Below, piece after piece: positions 1 through 11,704 of a stretch of DNA of 64,000 nt; positions within the stretch are counted from its first letter, which is position 1, and the number at the start of each line of letters is the position of its first letter. Source of the DNA: Bicyclus anynana (Eukaryota > Arthropoda > Insecta > Lepidoptera > Nymphalidae); NCBI RefSeq assembly GCF_947172395.1, contig NC_069097.1, positions 15,856,142 through 15,920,141 on the forward strand, given 5' to 3'. A model generated the notes under the pieces. That model was not told the origin of the DNA. It saw only the letters and a list, made by a program, of their open reading frames with translations, and did no database searches. Both the position numbers and the translations under genes were made by a program.

Positions 1-1751
1 TGCGTTTGTAGTGGTGCGGGATAGCCATTTATACGGCCACGGCGACATTTAGCGGGCCAGACACGTGCCGTGGCTGACAAAATAATATTCGTCTATTGTT
101 TATTAACGTATTTATATGTACCGTAATTGACAGCGCCTTATACAAATGACAATAAGCGCCGCGTCTTGGGGACTTCTTTCATGAAAAGTACTTTAAGTGT
201 CTCTAGCTACCTGCTGGGCAGTGTGAATAGACGGTGTCTGTGGGTGTCTGCCACGCTACTTGTCTGTGACGCACTGTGTCTGTAGATATAAACGGACTTA
301 AAATGTTTAATAGGACGACAACCTGCAATAGCCAGACACATCTAGCGCACGAGCGTAGTTCAACTTTGAATTCAGAAGTTACGAATTACGAGTGTGTGGT
401 TAAAATTAGGCCGCATCAATGTAATTTATAATACGTGTGACGGCGACTTGTTACTTAAATAACAGTGGTTGTGATTGTAAAGCCTTTTGTACTACGAAAT
501 AATGTAATTCACTAGCTGACAGTGTATGTAAATTTACAAACTAGCAATTTCCATACAATATATTTCCAATTTCGATTTTTAAGATTTTTCACGTTGCATT
601 TGGGTTTTCTCTAATTTTCTTTTTTCTTGGATCATACCCGCACATAAAGGGCAAAAGGAAATAATCAAATCGGCGTTATCTTGAACTTTTTGCGAGACTA
701 ACGGGCAGCAATTTATACGTATATAAGAATTGTTGCTATGGCTAATCAGAATATAAGCTGAAATTGATTTAATGTTTTATAATTACATTATTTTTAATAA
801 AATCTTTTAATACTGTAAATAGTTCAACAGCAGAGCCGCGGAGTGTGCGCCCCTCCCCCGCGGTGCATGCATTATTCACGAGAGGAAAACATGCCGGGGA
901 ATGAGCGATTCAAAGTAAATATCTAGAGACGGTAAAACTGTTTTCAGAACGTTCGCTAACAATGTGATTACAACATCCGCGTCTTACTGTAGGAGTTAGT
1001 GAGAAAATTTCACATGTAGTATAAACAGCTTAGAAGTTCAGCTCCAAGCTTCAACTTGATGTCTAACCAAAGATAGATATTAATAGGACTCATTTGTGTA
1101 GGCCTTGATCATCATGGCAAGAATAATCTGTGGAAATAAATGGAAATTTCGTATAGCACAGGGTTCAAAATATATCGATATTAATTAATATAAGTTAAGA
1201 ATTTCATAGAACTCTTTATTTAAAAATTACGCACTTTTTTAATTTTTCCAAACGTCACACCCGCTGTTGTCGATTTTGTGACGTCACATTGTTACTAAAG
1301 GATTAAATGTCAAACTAATAATAATAAATTAATAAATAATAATTTTGACCAACATTGGTTTAGTGTTTACTTGACGTCATAAAACGATAAAAAATATAGA
1401 CCATCATGGCCGACACCGTTTTGGCTTGTATTGTAAAAAAATATTCAAAAATTAAAATTTTTATGTATTCATTTCTCAAAAAAATATGATTTGTTTTTCA
1501 ATTTAGTAGAACGATAATGAACAATTTAGGACCATTAAAAAAGTGTCAACTAGCCTATTGATGTAAAACACATGCCGCTCAACAAGATCGGCAACGTCGT
1601 ACAACAATTCGTTTTTGAGCACGATGTGCGATTTTTGTCTGTTTCTGTGCAACATTCAGTTAGACTTTCCATTGGTGAAAGAATTTTTAAGGAGCTCGGC
1701 GCGGAAATCGTATGTATCGTATCGTAATGATTTGATGTTCTCGGTGGAGTC

Positions 1752-1792
1752 TATCAAGGTAGTAAGGTTGCCTTCGCCTTACTACCTTGATA
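1752..1792. repeat. Perfect 16-bp inverted repeat
   Basis: TATCAAGGTAGTAAGG and CCTTACTACCTTGATA with a 9-nt loop. Confidence 0.95.
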
Positions 1793-3070
1793 ATAAAATA
1801 ATACATAAAGCATGACATGACTTTACTAGGACTGACTGATTGCCAAACGACCCACGAATGGTGGACTATATTTGCCCATTTTAGCCCTAATAGGGCAAAT
1901 TATTTAGTGAAAAATATTACTTGATGACTGGCTAAATGTGTTTCGAAGCAACAAAAAAAAAGAATTTTAATAATCGGTTTAGTGGCTTTGGCTTGAAAGC
2001 GTAACGAACATTCACATATTATTATTATTATTATTTTGTTGTACTGTTTTTGTAGCGTAACTTACAGTACTAAACAATCGCGATGTATCCCCAGCACCTG
2101 CCTGTTCGCTCAGAGCAGAGCGGCAAAAATTCCATTTCTAATTTCCTTTTTACTCGCCCGCTCAACCCAACCGAATCCAGTTTCCTGCTCTTTTATTAAG
2201 ATTAAACGGATTCTTCACGGAATTTTTACACTGCCACTTTACAAACATTGGGAGGGTGGATTTATTTTTTCGAAACTTGAAAATTATTATTCTTGTAAGT
2301 GAAAATGAAATTGTTAATTTACTTTGTGTTTCGTCACAGAAGAACAATGATATCGTATTATTTAATCGTCCTGTTTTTAAGACTAAAAATTGTAGATTAA
2401 ACTTGTTGAGAATTGAGTTGTGAAAAAAAAACATTATAATTGGTACGAGTATATTCGTAAGACATCATAATAATCTAGGCATATAAAATGAATCCCTATC
2501 GGCCTTGGTCACACCTTAGTTTGAGAACGACTTAAACGATTTCATTTATATTTTTATCTTATGTTACTCAATACATTACATGACTCAACTGTTGAACGGA
2601 TGTGCATCAAAATTGGCACATGTTAGTTTTTATCCAGACTTTCTTACAGGAATGAAACATTTGTATGTCTATTTGTTCCTGCTATACTTTGTGTTCCTGC
2701 TGAGATTTTTATAAAAATAAAAAAACTCTGCGAATTCATCCGACTTGCGCAATACAATGTTAAAATAAGTGCTAACACTAGATATTCATTCAGTATTGAC
2801 GCACGAAGCATCACGTGAGCCACGAAAAGGCTAATGAAGCCCCTGTTAGGTAATATGAATAATTCCATCGTCCTTTGAGGAGTATAACCGAAAATAAAAT
2901 TGTAATAGGCTAAATAAAATTTAGAAAATACATTTTCAAAACTATCTCAATATATATCAAGCGCTTAATCTTGTTACTTAAGTCTGTTATATAAGAATAT
3001 TTAGAATGCCTTTGCAGTGATCCTCATATCGTAATGCAGCAATTCGAATATTATATCAAAGGCGTAACCT

Positions 3071-3155
3071 ACTCGTATCACGAGTTCGTAGCGCGTCTAC
3101 AAAGCTCGTAGCTGATCTACAAAGCTCGTAGCGTGTCTACGCGCCTTGTAGCTCT
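3071..3155 (+). repeat. 20-bp degenerate tandem repeat with CTCGTAGC motif
   Basis: About three and a half copies of a unit like GCGTGTCTACAAAGCTCGTA. The motif CTCGTAGC recurs at 5838-5892, where it also occurs inverted, so both are probably pieces of one repeat family. Confidence 0.7.
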
Positions 3156-5032
3156 GTTGGGTATATTTTTGTTACATTTTCTCTTTTTAGTTGCGATGTT
3201 TTATAGCATTGTTATTGTTAGAATTTTCCTCGTACTATTTGTTGAAATTTGATGTTTCTTTGTTATATTTTGATTTTTTTAGTTTACCAACTTGAAAATA
3301 TAGTACTACTGGTGCTGCTGTGATTACACATTCGACTGATTATAAGATATTATACAGAATTTAATATAATTTCTTAACGAAATACTTTATGTTCATTTAT
3401 TTGAATAATTAATATTCTTAATATTATGATAATTATATCATGAGTAGAGAAAGTTCTGAGACGGGTTGAAAATTCAAGCTTTTCTTTTTTCCAAGAATTT
3501 CTCAGTGAGAGCACGTTAAGCCGTCAGTTAAGACATCTGATAGTAGTCCTTACAAAGTAAAATGTTAACTCCTTAAATCCACCAAACCTTATCCACCAGC
3601 ATGATGGTTCTAAACATCAAAACTCATGTCTGTTAATAAAGATGCGTGGCCCTGTAATTAGCCTAGGTATAAATATAAAATTATGCTAGTCTTAATTTTG
3701 AACTTGAGTCCCATTTTTAATGTAGTGTTTATAGTAAATTTTTAATTAACTTGTACAAGGTAATTACAAATCCTACATAGCCTTGCAAGGTGTCGCAAGC
3801 CGACATTGTTACTTGTAGTGCCTCCCGCCTGAAGCCTGGCCGGCCCTGGTATTGTGTATACGAACAGAAGAAATACAATTTCCTTCAAAACAAGCTTCGT
3901 AAAAATCGATGTTGCGAAAGTTACAACACATAACACCTTTTTCTAATTTCCTTTTTGTTTCGTATAATTCTTGTCACGTAAAAAGGATGTTTCGCATTCG
4001 ATGTGTGCAGTGCATTGATTGAAAGTTAAAGGCAGGCGCCATCTGGGAAAGTGTAACGCAGTTGTTACTATCAAACAATTATTGACTTTACTGCCGTTGA
4101 AATAAAGTCGATAATCACCTGTGCTCTTGTAGTCTCGCGGAGATTAGTTAGTGGTATTTTTACTTTACTAGCAATTGTTATGATAGTTTGATAGTAACGA
4201 GTGCCCATCATCTTAGGTATCATCATATGCACCGTCCCTAAGATACGACTTGGATTTATATAAATTACAATCTCGCCCTGACGAGGACTCTCAAACTTTC
4301 GCATACTTTTGTCTCATCAATATTATAAACTAGGAAGTTTAAATTATTTCTTTATCATTAATTATTCACTTACAGAGACTCTCAAAACTATAAGTAAAAA
4401 ATAAGTTTTGATTTTACAGTAGTCGGGCGGACTTCATGCATTTAACTATATTTTAGCGTAACGTTCCGTTATTAAATTTGTCTATGTAATTTTAAAACCT
4501 TAATATGTAAATTTTTCCTAGTATCCTATTCCATTTTCACCTAATCTGTTTTTCTCTGTTTTATCTTAATCTTTCATGCAAATAAATAAGTTAATTATCT
4601 TCTAAGGCTACCGTACACCGACGAAGTCGCTTTCCGAGTTACGACCTTTCGTCGTCGTATAAAAAGTATCCAATTGAAAAGAAGAATAAGACCATACAAA
4701 TATTGTTTATGTACTACTTATCTTCCATGGGGTTATACGAGAATGTGAATATTTATAATGACAAAAATGCTACAAAGGCAATGACGCTTTAAAAAGACTT
4801 TAAATAAAACTCATCTTGAACTCTTCGAAATGCAAGCAAGCGCAATTTGAATATTTGAGTTTTTTTTTATAATAAATTAATAAAAGGTCATGCTATTGTT
4901 GAAATCTTCACGACAAGTTTCGAAAATATTACGCAAATTTCTTTAACGCTGCGTAAAGGAATTTGTAACGCCTGTGTAATCAAGTTCCAGTGCAGTTTAT
5001 TTATTTAAATAGAATGGAAACCACTAGAGACC

Positions 5033-5103
5033 TTGAAGCTTTAAAATAGTTAGCATTTGATGTGTTACTCACACATCAAATGCTAACTATTTTAAAGCTT
5101 CAA
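5033..5103. repeat. Perfect 32-bp inverted repeat, 7-nt loop
   Basis: Arm 5033-5064 (starts TTGAAGCTTTAAAATAGTTA) and its exact reverse complement 5072-5103. Would form a strong hairpin as RNA or DNA. No surrounding gene. Confidence 0.97.
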
Positions 5104-5835
5104 TCATTCATCAAATTTAAAATTACAAAATGTGTGCAAATAATTCATTACTATTTACTGAATGAAGATACTTCTTTATCACAATGAATCGGGACGTAGT
5201 TGTGCGAACGCCCTTACGCAGTATACATCGCATAGCTTCGTGTTTTTGAATATTTCAACAAATTTCCGAAGAAATCTGATCTCTTTTGTGGAGCGGAGGT
5301 CGTGTAATGAGGGTTATTCTCTTCACAAAAAGGCTTTATGCTCCGTAATTGAATTTTTCTTTGAGGAGAAGGAACGCTCCTAACTTGGTACATGTGTACC
5401 AACTGTAAAATTGAAAGAGATAACAAATCTGGCGCGCGCAGATGTACGTATTGTGTGATGGCACAGATTTAATAACAAAGATTATTATTATCATATACGA
5501 GTGATCCATTTCGAGCACATTATCCACGCTCTAACCTCATTAATAAAAGCATTTTTGATGAAAAAACACCATGTTTAGAGAATAAAAATGTTACAAAACT
5601 ATTTTTCGCGAAAACATGTCAAATAATGAGGCAATGCAATATAGGCAGGATAAAATATGCCCGACGTACTAAATACTTAATATAGGTGCTTCGAATTGGA
5701 AGTGATTTAGATGTTGACGACAATGTTCCATTAGAGATATATTTGCATGAATGATTTAATATTCCAATAAGACGTATATTACAAATAGGATTAGAATGGA
5801 GAATGCAGGCAGTCTCATATGCACAATCGTTGAGT

Positions 5836-5895
5836 GTCCTCGTAGCTCGAATATAATGCGCTCGTAGCACTGCTACGACACTCGTAGCGCCCTAA
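5836..5895. repeat. CTCGTAGC-rich repeat, related to 3071-3155
   Basis: Contains CTCGTAGC twice, plus CTCGTAGCT and the inverted GCTACGAC between them; could fold on itself. Confidence 0.55.
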
Positions 5896-6367
5896 CAAGT
5901 AATGTAACCATGCCGAACTTTACTATTTAGTATAGTTACAAACTATACGTAAGTATATTATATTATGCGTTTTATATAGTGTAGAAGCAACTTTTTATCG
6001 AATATTCGATATATCGAATTTATATATCGAATTTAAAAATTTTGTAAAATATATATATCGAATTTAAAAATTTTGTAAAATAAAAATCGTAATATGAGTT
6101 TTTTAAATGTATAGAGTTTTTTAATTATATTTTTAATATTAAATATAATTCAATATAAACTTTACCCTTTTACCGACCGACGACCTCCAACGTCAAACAA
6201 TGTAAGTGTAACGTACAATAATATCTATTTGTAGCATTGGAGCACCTGTACAGATAAAGTGATTTTAATTAAAACTTCTAATACTGGTTGCTACTAGCTC
6301 AATTATTTTAAATTTAGAGTCAACATATTGAATTTTTAAATTATTATTATCTTATCATAAACGCTAA

Positions 6368-7140
6368 TCTAATATATAAAATTCTCGTGTCGCGGTGTTC
6401 GAACTTGAACTCCTCCGAAACGGCTCGACCGATTTTTGTGATCCTTAGCGTGATTGTCGGCCAGGGTGGAGAATCGGCCAACATCTATTTTTCATCCCCC
6501 TAAATGTTAAGGGTAGTCCACCCCTAATTTTTTTTTTTATTTTTTAGGCAAAATTTTTTGTTTTTATTTTTTTATGACACAGCAGACAAAAATACATACA
6601 ACCCTAAATTTTCACCCCTCTACGATCAACCCTTATATTTTATTTGTTAATTAAAAACTATAATTGTTAATTGTTGTTGTTAATTAAAATATATAATTTT
6701 TTTTGGTAAATTTTTTTTTTATTTTTTGATGACTTACAATAAAAAATCTCATAATACTTTCAATTTTTCACCCCTCTACGATCAACCCCTATTTTTTATT
6801 TGTTAATTATAAATTTTAATTTTTTGGCAAAAACCCTAAAATAGCCCTTTTCTTTTTCCCATACAAATGATTTGTAACTAAAACGTAGTCAATTTGAGCT
6901 TTATTGTTATTGTATAAAGTTCATATTAATAATAATTAGAAAACGGGGTAGGGGTAGGGTAGTGGTAGGGTAGGGGTAGGGTAGGGTAGGGGTAGGGGTA
7001 GGGTAGGAGTAGGGTAGAGGTAGGGTAGGGGTAGGGTAGGGGTAGGTTAGGGGTAGGGTAGGGGTAGGGTAGGGGTAGGGTAGCGATAGTTGAAAGTTTA
7101 CATCGAGTTTCACGCGGACGAAGTCGCGGGCATCCGCTAG
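6368..7140 (+). mobile_element. Helitron-like non-autonomous element with G-rich minisatellite
   Basis: Begins TCTAATATATAAAATTCTCG and ends CATCCGCTAG, matching the TC...CTAG ends of insect Helitron-like elements, after an A and followed by T. No coding sequence. Inside (about 6945-7085) is an irregular GGGTA/GGGGTA minisatellite. The 3' end carries the CACGCGGACGAAGTCGCGGG signature that recurs at 18.1 and 35.5 kb. Class assignment is from recalled end structure. Confidence 0.7.
6945..7085 (+). repeat. GGGTA/GGGGTA minisatellite
   Basis: About 140 bp of alternating GGGGTA and GGGTA units on the + strand. It has many closely spaced runs of three or four G and could form G-quadruplexes. It is internal to the Helitron-like element, not telomeric. 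Confidence 0.9.
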
Positions 7141-7386
7141 TCTAATATATAAAAGTCTCGTGTCACAGTTTTCGTTGCCATACTCCTCCGAAACGGCTTG
7201 ACCGATTTTGATGAAATTTTTTGAGCATATTCAGTAGGTCTGAGAATCGGCCAACATCTATTTTTCAAACCCTTAAATCCTAGGGTAGGGGTAGGGATAG
7301 GAGTAGGGTAGTGTAAGGTAGGGATAGGAAAGAAGTGCAAATAAATTAATTAATAAGTCAAAGCGAAGCTTGTGCGGGTCTGCTAG
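7141..7386 (+). mobile_element. Second Helitron-like element, head to tail with the first
   Basis: Starts TCTAATATATAAAAGTCTCG on the base after the first element ends and finishes GCGGGTCTGCTAG. It shares the start, the ATCGGCCAACATCTATTTTTC block and a short GGGTAGG tract with its neighbour but is only 246 bp. Confidence 0.7.
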
Positions 7387-9081
7387 TATGATATTAAATG
7401 TTTTTATTTTTTACATTATTGTAAAGTTATGGTAATGTGTAAATTACTTAACTTATCTATAAAATAAAAAAAAGATACGGCAAGTATTCTTTAATTAAAA
7501 AAGAAACCTTTTGTATTTTGCTCCGCTCCGTCTAAACTTTAAAGCCGATTATGATGGATGAGGTACCAATGGACTCGTTATTACCGTCCTACCGACTTGA
7601 GGCTATACTTTATATAGACAAAAATGTTGTGACGGATGCTAACATAATGAATAATATTACTTTTGCATTTATATTATAACGCTATATAATTACCAGACTT
7701 AATAAAGCTCTCATTACGAGAGTGCTCGTTAAGTTTTTCGATCAAACACAAATATTCTCATCACTATGTATTAATGTAACTTAACATTCCTCAGATGTTT
7801 ATAAACAGATCTTGTTTGCATGCAAAGTGGGGGCTCTAGGTTGAATTATTTATTTATTCATTCATTTCACATTTCTAGCTATTTACCTGAGTAAAGAAAT
7901 GTAAATGTAAATCTGAACCTACGTTTCGTGATCCCTTTTCGTGCGGGAGACAATTTTTACTGCATTAAGACGCTCAGAATTCATTCATTTTCTATCTCTC
8001 GTTTGTAGTTTTATTGTGCATCAATATTTTAGAGGGTTTTGTCTTTTAATAAATAAATGGCTACCGTTTATTTTCAAGTGCTTTTAAACTTTCGTCGATC
8101 GCTTTCAATTTGTATGCATCATTTATTTTTGGTATTTAAATAAATCTCGTCATAAATATTTGTTAGTTTAAACTGGTGCCTTTTAGATCGCGGGTGCTGT
8201 CAAAACATTTTTCAACAGTGAAATATCGAATGACATCCACTTGTGCTGCGGTCAGGGATACCTCTACGTGCTGTTGACAATTTCAATATGAAACTGGTTT
8301 GCATGCGTCAACAGAATAGCTTCAGTTTCCGGGAAAGGCTTTTTTAATCTTTGTTGAAAAGATGTAGAAGTTTATTTACATTCGAAAATAATAAAAAAAT
8401 TCTATTAGTCTCTAATGCCCTTTGCTGAATTCGTTCGAACTGGCAGTTGAATGTACTAGTTCCTAATAAACCTCCTTTAACATACGGGTAAAAAAAAACA
8501 TTAGTAGGTATGGTAATAATGAAACAATTGTTATTGTACCGATCATTAGCGGTTGTTGTTTTAGTTGAAAAGGAAAAGAGATTTATATTCAGTAAAAAAA
8601 TAACGACATATACGTTACATTACCTAAAACTAGTTGAGAGCTATCAACTAAAATAGAAAGTGCTTGGATATTTTCCTTCCTCCGCACGTGTTGTAACCCA
8701 GGTAAAAAGCCTCCACGAAATAACGGCGGGAGCGGCCTTTGTGGGGCCTGTCTGAAACGAGACCTAAATACCCTTTGTTGCTACCTGTCTGGGATTTACG
8801 GAAAAATAACGGAATTTTGCCTTAATGAGGGCTGAGTCGCTTAAATCGGAGATTAAACCGTTTAAATCCTTTACGTAAAAACGTTAATTCGTCTAACAAA
8901 AACCGTGTAAATTTTTGTTCAATATTTATTGAAAGAGTAGCGTTTGACTGCTACGAGTATATCACTTAATGGTAGATGTCTGTCTAGCTACACAGGAGGA
9001 TACCAAAGATGGTATAGAGGTCATTTGAAAGGGCTTAAACATTAATGTTTAGTCCTCATTCGCACGAGAGGTTTTTATTAC
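7387..9081. other. No gene seen
   Basis: AT-rich DNA between the Helitron-like pair and the errantivirus-like element. No convincing open frame or repeat structure. Confidence 0.6.
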
Positions 9082-9085
9082 GTAC
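9082..9085. repeat. Target-site duplication, left copy (GTAC)
   Basis: GTAC immediately before the LTR, repeated at 17711-17714 after the other LTR. Four bases is the usual Gypsy-family duplication. Confidence 0.85.
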
Positions 9086-9454
9086 TGTTAGTTTCGGCTT
9101 ATCGGTGTTTATAAAAAAAAACACTTTATTAACTAAAACTGAACTTTATTATTTATAATTTAACTATAGTTCGACAACAAACTCTTATTACTTCGGATCA
9201 CTATGTTTCGCGACTCGCGAGGACCTGCAAAGGGTCTATAGGCGGCTAGTATTACCAGGGGCTTAGCCTTGTTACTTAGTCCAGACCGGCGGGCATAAAC
9301 CAGGTCCGTAGCTGGACAGCAATTCGGCTAATCACCAGAACGACTGAATGTTTAGAGGCAGAGCTACGGTTTATAAAGCATATATATTGCTGACAGAACA
9401 TTTATATCTGTGTCACAGCTCTGCACTATGAATATAGAATTTAGGGATGTAACA
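9086..9454 (-). repeat. 3' LTR of the errantivirus-like element
   Basis: 369 bp, same sequence as the 5' LTR by eye over its full length. The 3' LTR copy supplies the poly(A) signal of the element RNA. Confidence 0.97.
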
Positions 9455-9466
9455 CCTCCCCTCTTT
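9455..9466 (-). promoter_or_regulatory. Polypurine tract
   Basis: On the - strand AAAGAGGGGAGG abuts the 3' LTR, the expected plus-strand DNA primer site for reverse transcription. Confidence 0.88.
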
Positions 9467-9810
9467 AAGACGAAGCATCATAGTAAGTAAGATGTGAGTA
9501 GAATATTACGATAGTGATCCAAGTATTACAATAGAAGAAATAGAAATGAAAATTAGGAATAACATAATCATATTTTTTCTTTTCCTACATAGGTAATAAT
9601 ATTTAAGATAATACAATCACAAAGAAATAGAAAATAAAAAACTTACAAAATAACATTTTCTTATTATTACAAAAGAACCAGTGTATTAAAATAGCAAATA
9701 GTATATAGTAGACTTATGTAATAGTATAAACCAAACATGAAATGGCATTTAATAATTTAGTAACAGTATTAGTATAATAGTAATTATGAAAAAGTACTAA
9801 ACATAACATT

Positions 9811-11704
9811 TCAATGTAAATTTCTCCTTAGGAAAGTAGGAGAGTTCTCTGAGCTACTATTGGATTCGAATGCTCTATTATGTGTTTCATAATCGGAACT
9901 AGTATTAATAGCTTGTATATTTTGATTAGGTTTAGTATAGCAGCTATTAAAAATCTGAATACAGCAACCAGAACTAGAATCTAAACTATTATTACGCCTT
10001 CTTCGATTACAACATTTTTTATACATTTTGAAAGAAATATAGCATAATACGATTAAAGATACGAGAGTTGTACAAACACTGAAATAACTTCCATATTTAA
10101 TATGGTAGGGTTGGTTTTCAATCTTTTCAATTTCATCGTTAACTTGATTTAATCTATGTGTAACGTAATGCAAAGAATCTAAGTTTATATGAGATAATTT
10201 AATTGGTGTTAGATATGGAAGCGTAGAATTTATTTTCTTTCTGGAACAGCAATCGTCATTTATAATGTTAAAGTTAGGAGTAGGCATATACAATGCAGTT
10301 TCGTATTCTACTGAAGGAGAGAATTGCAAGAGTTTATGAAAAGCTGTGCATCCTTTTGGAAGCTTGAGAATTCCTGTTCCAATTATATCATAGTCGTTAA
10401 TACTATTGTTACATTTAACCGAGAGCTTAGCTATGTTGGATTGAACATATATCCATTTATTATTACTAATCGTTTGCCAAACGTCAATATCACTAATTAC
10501 GTTTTTATAATCACATGTGTCCGGTATTTTATTTATGTAAGCACTTAGGATTTGCACTTCACACGTAGGATTTGCGACACTAGAATGCACATTGCCTAAT
10601 TTGCACAGGCGATAGTTATTTGTTAGAGTTTTGCAATCACTGATCGAGTCTGTCATTGTATACAGTAATTTATCGTCTGTTATTGCTAAAAATGTAGCAG
10701 TAGGGTTGATCATAGCAAAGGAATGTGGGTTATTGATATCATGGGCAGTAGGAAGGGCATAGACATGGTACAAATTATATTCTTGTAAGAGAACAAGAGG
10801 AATTTTAACAACAAATACTATTTTAGAGTCAGTGATGAAACTTGAAATTTGGGATATATCTAAAAGTGTGTGCATATTTTCTAAATTCAAGGGTAAGGGA
10901 AAATTTTGGGGAACTTTATTTTTATTAGAGTTCAATTCATTATAAAGTTGCATAGGAGATAGTATAGAGGGATGGACAATGTTTTGTTTACCGAATAGGA
11001 TTGCGTCAATGATATCCTTGAGGTTAAAATTTAAAGTCATTAATGAGCTTTCTAAAGCACTAAAGGTCATTGTGAGATGTGATGACGCTTCTAATTTATT
11101 TGTAGTTTGCAAAACGTTATCTAGGATTTTATCTAATTTTTCTATGTTACTGTTAAGTATTTGCTCATTTTCATTTAGTTTCTGAATAGTATTGTTAAAT
11201 GTGCTAATAGTAGAAGAGATAACATGAATATTTTCTTTCATTAAAGATGCAAGATGTCTCTGGTCATCTTGAATTGCATTTATAGCACTAGTAAATATTT
11301 GAGCATCGTCTTCATCTAGGGATCCAAATAGTTGTTTAAGTATGGGTCCACCAAAACCGAACCATGAAGACCTTTTAGAACGACCTTTTTCCTGCGTAAG
11401 ATGAGATAGAGATTGATAATTATTTTCAACATTTTTTAGAAGTATTTCTAAAGGACTAAGTGTGTTAGAGCAATCGGACTGTATTTTAGCAGATTTATAA
11501 CTATGGCAAGTTTCTTTTACGGTATATATAACATTTTTAATGTTTTCTACATGAGGTTTTATGTAAGATAAGTCAGTAAATGTAATAATATTCCAGAAGT
11601 TATTGTAGTATTTTAAGATTCCTAGATTATCGAAATATAGACCTGGGCTATCGACTATTGGCGTTATTAACTCGGTTGTGGCGATGGTGCCTGGCGCGAT
11701 GACC
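9811..11704 (-). CDS. env: Env (baculovirus F-like) of the errantivirus-like element, main exon
   Basis: The frame is open from just after 11716 to the stop at 9811 (630 codons in this exon). It overlaps the end of pol and has no ATG until 11241, far inside the conserved protein, so a start by splicing is needed. A good acceptor (minus TTCTCTTCCAG) ends at 11705. Downstream are a basic RSKR cleavage site at 11382-11371, a fusion-peptide-like region with the FGSLDEDDA motif of insect errantivirus and baculovirus F proteins, heptad repeats, a membrane segment near 10090-10010 and a short Arg-rich cytoplasmic tail. It would be the membrane-fusion glycoprotein. No internal stops are seen. Confidence 0.9.

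Larger units (their letters stand above)
1..6367. other. No gene seen; AT-rich with scattered repeats
   Basis: No open frame here looks like protein. Contents: an ATT microsatellite near 2020, the hairpins at 1752 and 5033, CTCGTAGC repeats, a tandem pair around 6000-6075 (CGAATTTAAAAATTTTGTAA twice) and a small GC-rich island near 830-905 (GCCCCTCCCCCGCGGTGCAT). The SMG1 5' exons, if in this contig and upstream, are not recognisable here. Confidence 0.6.

Noticed and set aside
6945..7085. Telomere-like repeat array
   Set aside because: Insect telomeres are TTAGG; this is GGGTA/GGGGTA and is bounded by transposon ends.
6907..7113. Pro/Tyr/Thr repeat protein on the minus strand
   Set aside because: Produced by translation of the GGGTA minisatellite inside the Helitron-like element.
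11241..11241. ATG at 11241 as the env start
   Set aside because: It lies downstream of the RSKR cleavage site and fusion motif, so it would remove the whole N-terminal subunit and the signal peptide.
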